Part shown: piece by piece, positions 43,112 through 52,510 of the stretch
Position numbering within the stretch: the first letter of the stretch is position 1
Layout of the letters: the number at the start of each line of letters is the position of its first letter
DNA from: an uncultured Bryobacterales bacterium
Lineage (GTDB): Bacteria > Acidobacteriota > Terriglobia > Bryobacterales > UBA6623
Assembly: GCA_951813065.1 (NCBI GenBank)
Contig: CATOTH010000009.1
Span: forward strand, 666,922-730,921
DNA: 64,000 nucleotides
Reading direction: 5' to 3'
The notes under the pieces: model-generated
Database searches by the model: none
What the model was told of the DNA's origin: nothing
Seen by the model: only the letters and a program-made list of their open reading frames with translations
Made by a program: the position numbers and the translations under genes

Positions 43112-45030
43112 GAAACGCTTCGGAGGAAGCTGCGAAATTCCTCCACATTGCGAGTTTGACCGGAGTATGTCGCAACTACCGAGCCGTCGGGCCCCAGGAG
43201 GGCATAGTAAGGGATGCTCGATGAGCGATAAGTTTCTACCTGCAATCGCTGGTGGCGTTCGCTGATCTCATCAAAGCCGTCGGTATACAGTTCGACTAGG
43301 ACCATGTCTTGAACCAGTTCGCGGACCTCAGGCTTCGTGAACATGTTTGCCTTCATCCACTTGCAGTTCGAGCAGGCGTAGCCCGTGAAGCTTACCAACA
43401 AGGGCTTGCCCTGCGCTTTGGACGCTGCCATGGCCCCTTCGTAGTCGTCCTTGATCCAGTCGATTCCAGCGGCCTCTCCGGACGCCAGGCCGGCGGTGGT
43501 TGCTTCTGGCACGTGGGCGTCTAGCTCTCCGAGCCGTCCCCCGAACATGCCAGGCACCAAGCTGATGGCCACCGCCAGGAACACCGCTCCTACTCCGATC
43601 CGGCCCAGGCCGACGCCACCAGTCTCGCCCTCGTCCTGAAACCGCAGCACTCCCCACAGGTAGAGCGCCCCAGCCAGGAACACCACGATCCAAATCGATA
43701 GGAACCGCTCTCTTGTGAGTACCTCCCAACCGAACACTTGGTCGACATTGCCCAGATACTTCAATCCCACGGCTAAGATCACGAACCCTACCGTGCGCTT
43801 GGTCACTGACAGCCAACCCCCGCTTCGTGGGAGTCGGTTCAGCAGGGTAGGGAACAGTGCTAGGGCAAAAAATGGAGTGGAGAGTCCTGTCGCGAACATC
43901 GCCATGCCAAAGACTGGAAAAGCCACACCGCCACTGGAAATCGAACCGGCCAAGAGTGTACCGATGAAGGGCCCGGTGCAGGCAAACGAAGCCAAGGTAA
44001 AGACTAGGCTGAGCATGAGCGTGGCGGCTGTTCCGCTACCCGCTGAGCGCTCGCTCGCCCCCGTTGTCCAGCTACTGGGTAAGGTGAGTTCGAATGCTCC
44101 CAGCATGCTCAGCGCAAAGAAGACCATGACGCTGGCGATTAACAGGTTCACCCATGCGTTCGAGCCGATCTGGCTCAAGCCGAATGGTCCGAGGGACGCA
44201 GCCAGCGCTCCCCCGAGCGCTGTGAAGAGCGCGATGACTCCGAGGCAAAACGTCCCAGCCTGCCGAAGCACGACACCCCAGGGTCGTTCTCCATCGCTCA
44301 TAAAGCTTCCCATGTAGATCGGAATCATCGGAAACACGCAGGGGGTCAGGATCGCAGCGAAGCCGTAAACGAGAGCCAGCAGGGAAAAGCCAACCAATCC
44401 TTGGTCGTCGGAACCGTATTCGGGCACGGGCGTCGCCGGCGCCAACGCGGAGTCGCCGGAGCCCGTGGCCGGTGGGCCCCGCGAATTCCGCTTTGCAACT
44501 TGGTAGCCCGCCGGCACTTCCAGGCGTTCGGCGGCCGTTCCAGGAATGATGTTGACGGCGGCGCTCGCGCTCTTTCGTTTCGGAGGCAAGCACTGGCGGT
44601 CGTCACAGGCTCCGTATCGTACGTGAGCTTCGATGATCTGTCTGCCTGCAGCCTCGGGCGCGAGGGTCAACTCGAGAACGAACTCGGCCTCGGACGTGTA
44701 CCACTCGACATTCGCTTCAAAGTTGGGATCGTAGACCACTTCCGGTTCGGGCTGGTAAGCCTCCCAGATCTCGATCGCATCCGATTCGGCGATCTGCAAG
44801 TCAAGAGGGATACCCTCGGGGGTGGTCGTGGAATAGATGTGCCACCCCGCTTGAATTGTCGCCGTCAGGCGCGCCTGGACCGTGGAGCCCGGGGCGGCCA
44901 CACTACGCTCGAATTCAAGCTTCCACTGCACGGGATCGTAGATCTGCGCGCTAGCCGCCGTGCAGAGCACGAGGAGAACGCCCGAAAACCGTGCCAGTCG
45001 GGATCGCGGGAAGAGTCGCAACATGTTCAT
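43108..45030 (-). CDS. DsbD-type protein-disulfide reductase
   Basis: Passes electrons from cytosolic thioredoxin across the inner membrane to periplasmic thiol proteins. The 640 residues show all three domains: an N-terminal periplasmic domain with YGACDDRQCLPPK (redox Cys pair), a membrane domain with ILTPCVFPMIPIYMGS and SFACTGPFIGTLLAG (one Cys in each half), and a C-terminal thioredoxin-like domain with YACSNCKWMKANMF (CxxC). A signal sequence is present. It overlaps the cytochrome c gene downstream. Named dsbD-like and not with the symbol, because membership of the subgroup is not certain. Confidence 0.9.
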   Translation of the reverse strand: MNMLRLFPRSRLARFSGVLLVLCTAASAQIYDPVQWKLEFERSVAAPGSTVQARLTATIQAGWHIYSTTTPEGIPLDLQIAESDAIEIWEAYQPEPEVVYDPNFEANVEWYTSEAEFVLELTLAPEAAGRQIIEAHVRYGACDDRQCLPPKRKSASAAVNIIPGTAAERLEVPAGYQVAKRNSRGPPATGSGDSALAPATPVPEYGSDDQGLVGFSLLALVYGFAAILTPCVFPMIPIYMGSFMSDGERPWGVVLRQAGTFCLGVIALFTALGGALAASLGPFGLSQIGSNAWVNLLIASVMVFFALSMLGAFELTLPSSWTTGASERSAGSGTAATLMLSLVFTLASFACTGPFIGTLLAGSISSGGVAFPVFGMAMFATGLSTPFFALALFPTLLNRLPRSGGWLSVTKRTVGFVILAVGLKYLGNVDQVFGWEVLTRERFLSIWIVVFLAGALYLWGVLRFQDEGETGGVGLGRIGVGAVFLAVAISLVPGMFGGRLGELDAHVPEATTAGLASGEAAGIDWIKDDYEGAMAASKAQGKPLLVSFTGYACSNCKWMKANMFTKPEVRELVQDMVLVELYTDGFDEISERHQRLQVETYRSSSIPYYALLGPDGSVVATYSGQTRNVEEFRSFLRSVS

Positions 45031-45170
45031 TTCAAGTATTGTCGGCGTCGGGGCCGGTCCCTTCCTCCGAGCGGGGCCATGGGATGGTCGGCGACACCCA
45101 TCAGCGGCTCCAGCCGTTGCAACCCATGACTCTCTTGGCGCGCCAGCCTGGTTCCAGTTTAACCCTGCAC

Positions 45171-45503
45171 CTAATCTGCCCCCTTGCCCGTCCGAAGCTC
45201 CTGAACCGCTTTCAGGGGGGATCGGCCCGCCGAATCCACGCGCCGCGAGTGCCTGAAGTCGAGGAACTGCCTCAGCACTCGACGATACTCCGCGATCTCG
45301 ACGTCACGGTCGCAGCAAACCATCATCAACACTCCATCACAGCGAAAGTTTCCGTCCCATTGGCGAAGTTCGTCATCGCTCCAACGCAGATCGACGCTGT
45401 TGAGCTTGGAGTCCTCGAAGCGGTCAAAATACGCCCGGAGGTTAACGTCGGTTTCATCCGGGGGGTGCGCATACGGTGCGTCTTCAAAGCGTTCAGTCTG
45501 CAT
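45171..45503 (-). CDS. Hypothetical protein downstream of the MFS gene
   Basis: A 110-residue acidic, non-membrane protein starting MQTERFEDAPYAHPPDETDV. It contains YFDRFEDSKLNSVDLRWSDDEL and DRDVEIAEYRRVLRQFLDFR. No family is recognised. Its ATG lies inside the last codons of the MFS gene (11-bp overlap), which supports translation from the same message. The frame is open further upstream within the MFS gene, but that would need unlikely starts. Confidence 0.5.
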   Translation of the reverse strand: MQTERFEDAPYAHPPDETDVNLRAYFDRFEDSKLNSVDLRWSDDELRQWDGNFRCDGVLMMVCCDRDVEIAEYRRVLRQFLDFRHSRRVDSAGRSPLKAVQELRTGKGAD

Positions 45504-46743
45504 GCTCCATCCGGACCCGCCGTTGCGGGTCGATCGCAAGCCACAGCAGGGCGCTGACCACGTAATATGCAGCCGAAACCAGCAGCGGGACCTCCCAGCT
45601 ACCGGTCCTGTCAACCATCATGCCAATCAGCCAAGGCGCCAAAGCGCCGCCGACTTGTCCCAGAGAATTCATCGTGCCAGACACCACACCAGCGGCGGAC
45701 CCTCCCATATCTAGTGCTGTCGCCCATGTCACCGCCAGGATCAATTCCGCCGAACCGAAGCTTGTGCCGAGGCAAATCAAGGCCAAGGTGTTGTCCTCCA
45801 GCGTGGCCGCCAGCGCAAGCAACACGCCCGCCGCAACCAGGCCTGTCATCGCCGGAATTCGTCGTGCGGACCGTAACCCGAAACGCGTCACGAGACGGTC
45901 GCTCGCCCAGCCCCCGACCACATTCGCCACGGCACCGGACAGCAATACGGCGGCGGCGATCGGGCCGACATCCGGGAGAGCAAGCCCTCGGGCTTGCTCT
46001 AGGTAGGTTGGCAACCACTGAATGTAGAAATACAGGCCCCATGTATAGCCAGAGTACATCCCGCACAGTGCCAGGAGGCTGCGATTCGATAGAATCTCCC
46101 TCCACCGGAAATGACTGCTACTGGCAGGTTCAGCGCGCTGGTCGCGAATCAAGGCCAGCTCGTCGGTCCGAACCGACCTGTGCTGTTCTGGAAGGTCCCT
46201 GTACCACACCCCCCAACCCGCCGCCCAAATCACTCCAAGCACCGCGAAGATCCAGTAAACCGCACGCCAGCCGTATGTTGACATGAGCGCGATGACGATC
46301 CACGATGTCATCGCGAATCCTATTCGGCTTCCGAGCATCACGATTGACTGCGCCCTGGCGAACTCCATGCGAGGAAACCACCTGGCGATCGCCGATGTGG
46401 CTCCCGGGAATGCCCCTGCCTCGCCGCAACCGAAGAGGAATCGGATCAAGACCAGCGAGCCGAGGTTCCAGGCAACGCCCGTGAGTGCGGTGAATGCGGA
46501 CCACCAAATCACGATGCGGGTCAGCATCATACGTGCGCCGAATCGATCGGCAAGCCACCCTCCCGGAATCTCGAAGAGCACGTAGCCGAGAACGAAACAC
46601 GAACCGGCGAGCCCGATCTGCTCCAGCGAGAGCCCAAGCTCGCGAGACATGGCGCTCGCCGTCGTGCTGAAGCAAACCCTGTCCAGATAGGTGATCAGCA
46701 TCAGCACGAACAGAAATCCGAGCGTCCGATAGCGAACTGTCAT
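45493..46743 (-). CDS. MFS transporter, anion:cation symporter (ACS) type
   Basis: A 416-residue carrier with about 12 membrane helices. MTVRYRTLGFLFVLMLITYLDRVCFS and VLFEIPGGWLADRFGAR (the conserved loop 2-3 motif) are typical of the ACS group, which takes up organic acids and sugar acids such as hexuronates. The start at 46743 gives the normal N-terminus; the frame is open to 46797. It is followed by an overlapping small hypothetical gene. Substrate not readable; uptake of sugar acids from the sulfated-glycan enzymes nearby is only a guess. Confidence 0.85.
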   Translation of the reverse strand: MTVRYRTLGFLFVLMLITYLDRVCFSTTASAMSRELGLSLEQIGLAGSCFVLGYVLFEIPGGWLADRFGARMMLTRIVIWWSAFTALTGVAWNLGSLVLIRFLFGCGEAGAFPGATSAIARWFPRMEFARAQSIVMLGSRIGFAMTSWIVIALMSTYGWRAVYWIFAVLGVIWAAGWGVWYRDLPEQHRSVRTDELALIRDQRAEPASSSHFRWREILSNRSLLALCGMYSGYTWGLYFYIQWLPTYLEQARGLALPDVGPIAAAVLLSGAVANVVGGWASDRLVTRFGLRSARRIPAMTGLVAAGVLLALAATLEDNTLALICLGTSFGSAELILAVTWATALDMGGSAAGVVSGTMNSLGQVGGALAPWLIGMMVDRTGSWEVPLLVSAAYYVVSALLWLAIDPQRRVRMEHAD

Positions 46744-46890
46744 GAGGTCACTATCGGTTGCGCCTGCTACTCGCAATCGGCCCAACCACTCGATCACGCA
46801 TGCTTGATCACTCTCGCGACGCTGGGACTCGGGCGGGCAGGGAGGTGTCGCGTCTCGCGAGGGTCAAGTGGCCAATGCCATTGGCCACCG

Positions 46891-47595
46891 CTAGTCCATG
46901 ACCGACGGAGTCTGCATTTCCATCATCCGGCCCTTGTCAAGATAGCGGCTCGTCCGAGCAAAGCGCGCTGCGCGCGGATCGTGCGTGACCATGATGATGG
47001 TTTTCCCATGATCACGGTTCAAAGTTGTCAGGATCGACAGGACCTCGTTCGCGGAGGCCGCGTCCAACTCGCCAGTCGGCTCGTCGGCCAGAATGATTGC
47101 TGGGTCCGTGACGAGCGCTCGGGCGATGGCTACCCGTTGTTCCTGCCCTCCTGAGAGCTGCTTCGGAAGGTGGTCCAGGCGGTCCCCCAATCCCACAATC
47201 TCAAGAGCAGTCCTGGCCCGCTCCAAACGGTCCGGTCTCTTCAAGTGTGTGAGCTGTAAAGGTAGTTCGACGTTCTCCCAGGCGGTGAGAACCGGGATCA
47301 GGTTGAATGTCTGGAAGACATAGCCGATGTTCTCGCTGCGCCATCTTGCCAGTTCACGGTCGGTCATGTCGGCGATGTCGGCACCAAGAACGCCAAGGCT
47401 ACCGGACGTCGGTCGGTCGATGCCGGCCACAAGATGCAAGAGAGTCGACTTCCCTGATCCTGAAGGGCCCATCAGGCAGAAGAACTCCCCCTCCGCAATG
47501 TCCAGCGTGATGTCGTCGAGTGCGACAACCTTGAACTCCTCTCTTGTGTACTCTTTGCAGAGGTTGCGCATCGAGATAGCTATGCCGCTGTTCAT
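46891..47595 (-). CDS. ABC exporter ATPase, MacB/LolD type
   Basis: A 234-residue ATPase energising the exporter encoded by the next three genes upstream. It shows Walker A GPSGSGKSTLLH, the Q-loop FQTFNLIPVLTAWENVELPL, the signature LSGGQEQRVAIARALV, Walker B AIILADEPTGELD and the switch His in VTHDPRAARF. The sequence is of the LolD/MacB/DevA group. Its start overlaps the end of the fusion-protein gene by 4 bp. It is the last gene of the four-gene operon. Confidence 0.92.
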   Translation of the reverse strand: MNSGIAISMRNLCKEYTREEFKVVALDDITLDIAEGEFFCLMGPSGSGKSTLLHLVAGIDRPTSGSLGVLGADIADMTDRELARWRSENIGYVFQTFNLIPVLTAWENVELPLQLTHLKRPDRLERARTALEIVGLGDRLDHLPKQLSGGQEQRVAIARALVTDPAIILADEPTGELDAASANEVLSILTTLNRDHGKTIIMVTHDPRAARFARTSRYLDKGRMMEMQTPSVMD

Positions 47596-48953
47596 GACCC
47601 TTCTCTCGTGACCCGGTCACCATCCTTGAGATCCTCCGGTGGGGCCAATATGATGTCTTCGCCGCCGGCCAGGCCTTCCTCGATCTCGACACCATCCGTA
47701 GTACTTCGCACGATCCGGACGGGCCGCATGACGGCCTTACCGTCCACAATCAAGAAGACGCTCTTTCCTTCGATCAAGGCTTCGGAAGGAATGATGACAC
47801 GGGGAGCTGTGGTCCGGTCATCCAAGCTCTCCCTGCCTTCGGTAGCGGCCAAAAACGAGACATTGGCATTCATTTCAGGCCGGATGAGTTCGTCGGGTTC
47901 AAGAATTTGGACCTTGACTTGGACCGTCGCTTTCTGGCGGTCGGCTTCCGGGGAAATCTCCACCACCTCACCGCGATACTCCCGATCCCGGTACGCGTCG
48001 GTCGCGACAATCGCCTTCTGTTTCATGAACACCCTCGAGAAGTCGTCTTGGCTGATGTCGAGTTCGACCTGAATGTCGTTCAGGTCCGCCATGGCGACGG
48101 CATAGCCCTTCGCACCCCGCTCGCCAACGAATCCAGTTGTGACCAGTTCCCCAACCTCGACATTGCGCTCAAGCACAGTACCTGTTACGGGTGCCCTGAT
48201 CACCGTCGCGTCGACGATCGTCTGGTTGTACGCCACCATGCCCTCGGCCCGCCTGACCTCTTCGGCCGCCGAATCGATGTCCTCTTGCCGTGGACCGAGG
48301 CGCAGCAGTTCGAGCGTCTTGCGGAGGGATGCAACGCGATTGACCATCGCGTCCAACCGGTACCGGCTCTGATCGTATTCCGATTCGGCAATCACTCCAT
48401 CCGCCCAGAGCTGCTTGGCGCGATCGAAGTCGATCTTGGCCTGCCGGAACTGGGCATCGGCTTCCGCTAAGTCGGCTTCGGCTCTTTGGATCTCTTCGGG
48501 TCGCGACCCCGCGTGCAGTTCCGCCAAGCGGGCTTTCAGCGATCCCAGGGCTCCGAGGGATTCGATCAGTCGTGCGCGGTATTCGTCGTCTTCCAGTCGT
48601 ACGATCTCTTGCCCGCCAACTACCTTGTCTCCCTTTTCCACCCCCATCCACTTCACGCGCCCCATAACCTTGGAAGCGACCTCGATGCGGTAGTGTGGCA
48701 CCACGTAGCCGGCCGCTTGGAGCACAATGGCGCTCCCGGCGGAGCTGGATCGAGGAATCGTTACCCGGTGGACAGCCACTTCCGTGGCGCCGAACGAGGA
48801 CCCGGCAATTCGCCACGCACCAACCGCAACCAGCACCGCAACTCCCACGAAGATCCAGAGCCTAGACAAACGAGGTGCGGGTGGAGTGGCCCGCTTCGAG
48901 CGATCGATGCGTAAGCCATCGAGCTCGCGTTTGTATCCTGAGTCGCCGGCCAT
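47592..48953 (-). CDS. HlyD/RND-type membrane fusion protein
   Basis: A 453-residue periplasmic adaptor. One membrane helix (LWIFVGVAVLVAVGAW) is followed by a split lipoyl/barrel-sandwich domain (AGYVVPHYRIEVASKVMGRV with VIRAPVTGTVLERNVEVGE) and a long coiled-coil hairpin at about residues 150-240. The beta-barrel and tail carry VQVKVQILEPDELIRPEMN. It should link the inner-membrane ABC transporter to an outer-membrane channel, which is not encoded here. It overlaps the ATPase gene by 4 bp and follows the second permease gene by 11 bp. Confidence 0.88.
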   Translation of the reverse strand: MAGDSGYKRELDGLRIDRSKRATPPAPRLSRLWIFVGVAVLVAVGAWRIAGSSFGATEVAVHRVTIPRSSSAGSAIVLQAAGYVVPHYRIEVASKVMGRVKWMGVEKGDKVVGGQEIVRLEDDEYRARLIESLGALGSLKARLAELHAGSRPEEIQRAEADLAEADAQFRQAKIDFDRAKQLWADGVIAESEYDQSRYRLDAMVNRVASLRKTLELLRLGPRQEDIDSAAEEVRRAEGMVAYNQTIVDATVIRAPVTGTVLERNVEVGELVTTGFVGERGAKGYAVAMADLNDIQVELDISQDDFSRVFMKQKAIVATDAYRDREYRGEVVEISPEADRQKATVQVKVQILEPDELIRPEMNANVSFLAATEGRESLDDRTTAPRVIIPSEALIEGKSVFLIVDGKAVMRPVRIVRSTTDGVEIEEGLAGGEDIILAPPEDLKDGDRVTREGS

Positions 48954-48964
48954 TGGAAATGTCC

Positions 48965-50131
48965 TCAGTTACTGCCAAGCGACTGCAGGACATCTCTGCG
49001 AGCGGCCAGTCTGGCCGGCAAAAAGCCACCCAGGACTCCCATGATCACGGAAAACGTCAGACCAATTCCTATGTAGAATGGCGTGACCCGGAACTGGAAT
49101 GTCGTCTCAGCGAATGTGACGGCGTTCCCGATGCGCCCTTCGAGGCCGTTGAGGGGGAGGACGAGTAGGCATCCAAGCACCCCGCCCAATAGGGATAGCA
49201 AGAGTGCCTCGATCATGAAGGAACCCAAGACGCTCAGGCGAGAGAACCCGAGCAGCCGTAACACAGCGATTTCTCGGGAGCGGTTTGCGATGGCGGCGAA
49301 CATCGTGTTCATGGCAGCGAAGCAACTGCCAATTGCCATGATGACGGCGACGAAGACGCCTAGAACCTCGATCGGTCTTGCGGTAGACATCTGCTTGGCG
49401 TAGTAGTCGCTTTCCCGCTCTGCCTCGAGGCCCAAGCGCTGGTCATCGGACAGCCGGTTTGTCAGGGCAACTGCGTCTGCTTCGGTCTTGGCCCGAACGA
49501 GTATGCTGCTCCGCCCACTTCCGCGCCCCAGGTCGGAGCCAGCCAAATTGGCATCGACCCAGATCTCGCTGTTGAATGCGGAACGCCCGGCCGAGAACAC
49601 CCCGACAACCTCCCAGTCCCCTCGCCCATAGAAGATTTTCTCCCCGATCGAGGTTCCCTCGCGAACCGCATGGACGCCCTTGCCAACGACCATTTCGCGC
49701 TTGCCGGGATCGAACCACCGGCCTTCCAGCAACTGCACGTCGTCGCGCATCTTGATGCCAACCTGCGACAGGCCGCGAACACTGACGTTTGCAACCTCTT
49801 CGGGATTGCCGCGAAGGCCGAGATTCACTACAGACACGACCTCGTGGGAAACCATTGGCTCGCCATCGATTTCGGCGATTCCGTCTTCGAACTTGATCAC
49901 ATCAAAGCTGGCCTTGCCAACAATACTGACCAGCTCCGAGGTGGATCCCTGCCGCATCACGATCAAGTGCAAGGGATTGCCGCTCAACTCGAAGGCGTTT
50001 CTCAATCCCTCGACCAGGGTTCCGATGCCGAGCAGCACCGCCACCGTCAGGGCGATGCCGAGCGCTGTCATTAGGGTCGTACCCTTCCGGACTCGCAGAT
50101 TCCGTACGTTATAGGAAATCGGAATCGCCAT
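48965..50131 (-). CDS. ABC exporter permease, MacB/FtsX type (second)
   Basis: A 388-residue permease with one N-terminal helix (TTLMTALGIALTVAVLLGIG), a periplasmic domain with VSVRGLSQVGIK, and three C-terminal helices including VFVAVIMAIGSCFAAMNTMFAA and SREIAVLRLLGFSR, the FtsX-family signature. The start at 50131 is where FtsX-like sequence begins; the frame is open to 50245 inside the upstream permease gene. Unlike MacB, the ATPase is on a separate protein, as in DevBCA exporters. Confidence 0.88.
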   Translation of the reverse strand: MAIPISYNVRNLRVRKGTTLMTALGIALTVAVLLGIGTLVEGLRNAFELSGNPLHLIVMRQGSTSELVSIVGKASFDVIKFEDGIAEIDGEPMVSHEVVSVVNLGLRGNPEEVANVSVRGLSQVGIKMRDDVQLLEGRWFDPGKREMVVGKGVHAVREGTSIGEKIFYGRGDWEVVGVFSAGRSAFNSEIWVDANLAGSDLGRGSGRSSILVRAKTEADAVALTNRLSDDQRLGLEAERESDYYAKQMSTARPIEVLGVFVAVIMAIGSCFAAMNTMFAAIANRSREIAVLRLLGFSRLSVLGSFMIEALLLSLLGGVLGCLLVLPLNGLEGRIGNAVTFAETTFQFRVTPFYIGIGLTFSVIMGVLGGFLPARLAARRDVLQSLGSN

Positions 50132-50147
50132 GAATGCCTGACCTGCT

Positions 50148-51296
50148 TCAACCCGTGTGACGCAGGGCGTCGACGATGCGCGTTCGGGCCGCCACGGCGG
50201 CTGGCACCGCTGAACTCCCGAGACCCACTCCAAGCGCAACGGCAAAGCACGCGACCACTCCCCAGCTAGGCAGAGTGAATCCGGTGAAGAACTGCACCAT
50301 CACGCCAGCCATTGCGGTCGTCACGCCGAGAGTCAGCACCACGCCCAAGACCCCTCCCAGAAGTGATATCACCGCCGCTTCGCCCAGCACGAGTCCCAGG
50401 ACCGAGCCGGACGGGAACCCAAGTGTCTTGAGAACCCCAATTTCACGAGTACGCTCGCGGACAGACATCGCCATGGTGTTGGCGGAAACCATGAGCATTG
50501 TGAACACGATCGCGGTTCCGATCGACAGCAGGAAGAGCTTTACATTTCCAATTTGGCTGACGAACGCCAGCGCAAACGCCGCTTCTGTCTCGGTCTTCGT
50601 CGGCTCGGGGGCATTCCGAAACATTTCATCCACTGCCCGAGCCACGGACGACGCATCCTCAACAGAGCGCAGACGGATTGTAAAGACACCGACATGCGAA
50701 CCCGCTTCCGGGCCCAAGCCCTCTTCCAGATACTTGAAATGGAAGAAGGAATTGAAGTCGTCCGGTCCTTCGAAGATTGCTCGAATGGTGAACTCTGGAT
50801 CAAACGGATAGATGTCGCCCTTGATTGTGATTCTCTGGCCCAGCCTCAGGCCAAGGCGATCGGCGATTGATTTCCCAATTGCCATTCCTTGGCGGTCACG
50901 CTGGAACGCTTCCAGTTGCTCGGCCGGAACCTCGTATTCCCGGTAGATATCGAAGAGCTCTTCTTGATCGACCGCGAAACGCGGAAACATGTGCTCCGGC
51001 TTCTGGTCGATGTACACGCCGCCGAACCAGTTCATTGGTAGAAGATTCTCCACGCCGTCAATCGCCGCGATCTTTGAGCGGTAGTGGTAGGGAAGGGCCT
51101 GGGTCAGGGAAACCTTGTGGCGCGTGACCAACCGCAGGGCTGACTCTTCCCGTACCTCACTGCCGTACAGCATTCCGTAAACCGAGAGCAGCGATCCGAT
51201 CAGGAACACTGAGATTGAAGTGCTGATGACGGTCAGTATGGATCTCCTGGCATTCCTGCGCAGGTTCTTCCAGATTAGGAACAAGTGCTTGCCCAT
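50148..51296 (-). CDS. ABC exporter permease, MacB/FtsX type (first)
   Basis: A 382-residue permease and the first gene of the exporter operon. It has an N-terminal helix (RSILTVISTSISVFLIGSLL), a periplasmic core with MFPRFAVDQEELFDIYREYE, and three C-terminal helices with REIGVLKTLGFPSGSVLGLV. It shares the fold but not close sequence with the second permease, so the pair probably forms a heterodimer. Substrate unknown. Confidence 0.88.
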   Translation of the reverse strand: MGKHLFLIWKNLRRNARRSILTVISTSISVFLIGSLLSVYGMLYGSEVREESALRLVTRHKVSLTQALPYHYRSKIAAIDGVENLLPMNWFGGVYIDQKPEHMFPRFAVDQEELFDIYREYEVPAEQLEAFQRDRQGMAIGKSIADRLGLRLGQRITIKGDIYPFDPEFTIRAIFEGPDDFNSFFHFKYLEEGLGPEAGSHVGVFTIRLRSVEDASSVARAVDEMFRNAPEPTKTETEAAFALAFVSQIGNVKLFLLSIGTAIVFTMLMVSANTMAMSVRERTREIGVLKTLGFPSGSVLGLVLGEAAVISLLGGVLGVVLTLGVTTAMAGVMVQFFTGFTLPSWGVVACFAVALGVGLGSSAVPAAVAARTRIVDALRHTG

Positions 51297-51614
51297 GGTG
51301 CACGTTGTGACAGACTAAAGATCCAATTCACCGGTCCGCTCTGCCCCGCAAGGGATTCGGGGAGCCAGGCAGCCCAAGTGGGCTGCCGGAAATGATTTGA
51401 ACGGAGTTCCATCTTCGCATGCAACGGGGCAGCTGGCAAACGGAACGAGCTATCGGGGCATCGTGACAGTGTCGCTTCGCGCGATTGTTGTCCGGCTCAC
51501 GCTGAGGCCAGCCGGAAACGCCGTTCTTTGAGTCACTTGTTTCCGGATCCGACAGCCCGCGCACTCTCGATCAACGGGTCCAGGGCCCATCCGACGAACG
51601 CGCCAGGGTGCTGG
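51297..51614. other. Intergenic region upstream of the exporter operon
   Basis: About 318 bp. TAGTCT on the minus strand (about 51312-51317) could be the operon's -10 box. No gene was seen. Confidence 0.35.
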
Positions 51615-52373
51615 CTAGCGAGCCGTTGCACCGCCGTCGACCACCATCACCTGACCGGTGACCCAGGTCGACTCATCCGAGGCCAAATAGAGCGCGATGC
51701 CGCCGATGTCGCTTGTTTCGCCCAATCGCCTGATCGGCTGCGTCGGAGGATACTGGGCGTTCTCGTCCAGATTCTTCCAGAAGTAAGAGCTGAAATCCGT
51801 TCGAACCAACCCTGGTGCGATCGCGTTTACGCGCACCCCGTGTTGGCCCCACTCGTCGGCCCATGTCCGCGTCATCATGATCAGGCCCGATTTCGTGAAG
51901 CTGTAGAGCAAACCCTGTTTCTGTGGCCGAAGGCCAGCGATAGAGGCGATGTTGATGAGCGAGCCGCCACCCTTCTCGATCATCTTGGGCACGATCAGTC
52001 TCAGGAAGCGCACCGCTGAGAGCACGTTGATCTCGACCATCTTCAACACCGCGGCATCAGAGACCTCAAGCGACGGCCCTTGTTCGAGATTCGTGGCCCC
52101 GTTATTGACCATGATGTCGATCTCTCCAAAGCGCTTTTCCGTTTGCGCCACGGCTGCCTCGATCTGGTCCAGTTTTCCGATGTTGCATCCGATTGGCAGG
52201 ACGCGCCCGGGCAGGGATTCGAACTCCTGGGCGGTCGCCTTGAGGTTCTCCAGTTTCCTGCTTGCAATGACGACATCCGCACCGGCTTCGACAAATCGTC
52301 TCGCGATCTCCTTGCCGATTCCCCGACCCCCACCGGTGACGAGCGCGACCTTGCCCTCCAAGCTGAAACCCAT
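51615..52373 (-). CDS. Short-chain dehydrogenase/reductase
   Basis: A classical NAD(P)-dependent SDR of 252 residues: VTGGGRGIGKE (cofactor), MVNNGATN (NNAG-like), the catalytic Ser in NIASIAG and the YSFTK (YxxxK) pair, and SDESTWVTGQVMVVDGGATA at the end. Sequence is of the glucose-dehydrogenase/FabG-like group, and the substrate is unknown. Start 52373 is preceded by AAGGGG at ribosome-site distance; the frame is open to 52427. Confidence 0.88.
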   Translation of the reverse strand: MGFSLEGKVALVTGGGRGIGKEIARRFVEAGADVVIASRKLENLKATAQEFESLPGRVLPIGCNIGKLDQIEAAVAQTEKRFGEIDIMVNNGATNLEQGPSLEVSDAAVLKMVEINVLSAVRFLRLIVPKMIEKGGGSLINIASIAGLRPQKQGLLYSFTKSGLIMMTRTWADEWGQHGVRVNAIAPGLVRTDFSSYFWKNLDENAQYPPTQPIRRLGETSDIGGIALYLASDESTWVTGQVMVVDGGATAR

Positions 52374-52510
52374 GGCAGCTATCCCCTTTCGAAAGAATTC
52401 CACAGTATCGCGCAACAATTCCGTCAATTCTCAACAGGGCAGTGGATGGTCAACCGAGGAAGACACTGGCGGGCAGGCGTTACAATCGCTTCACCGCGCG
52501 GACCGAGCCA

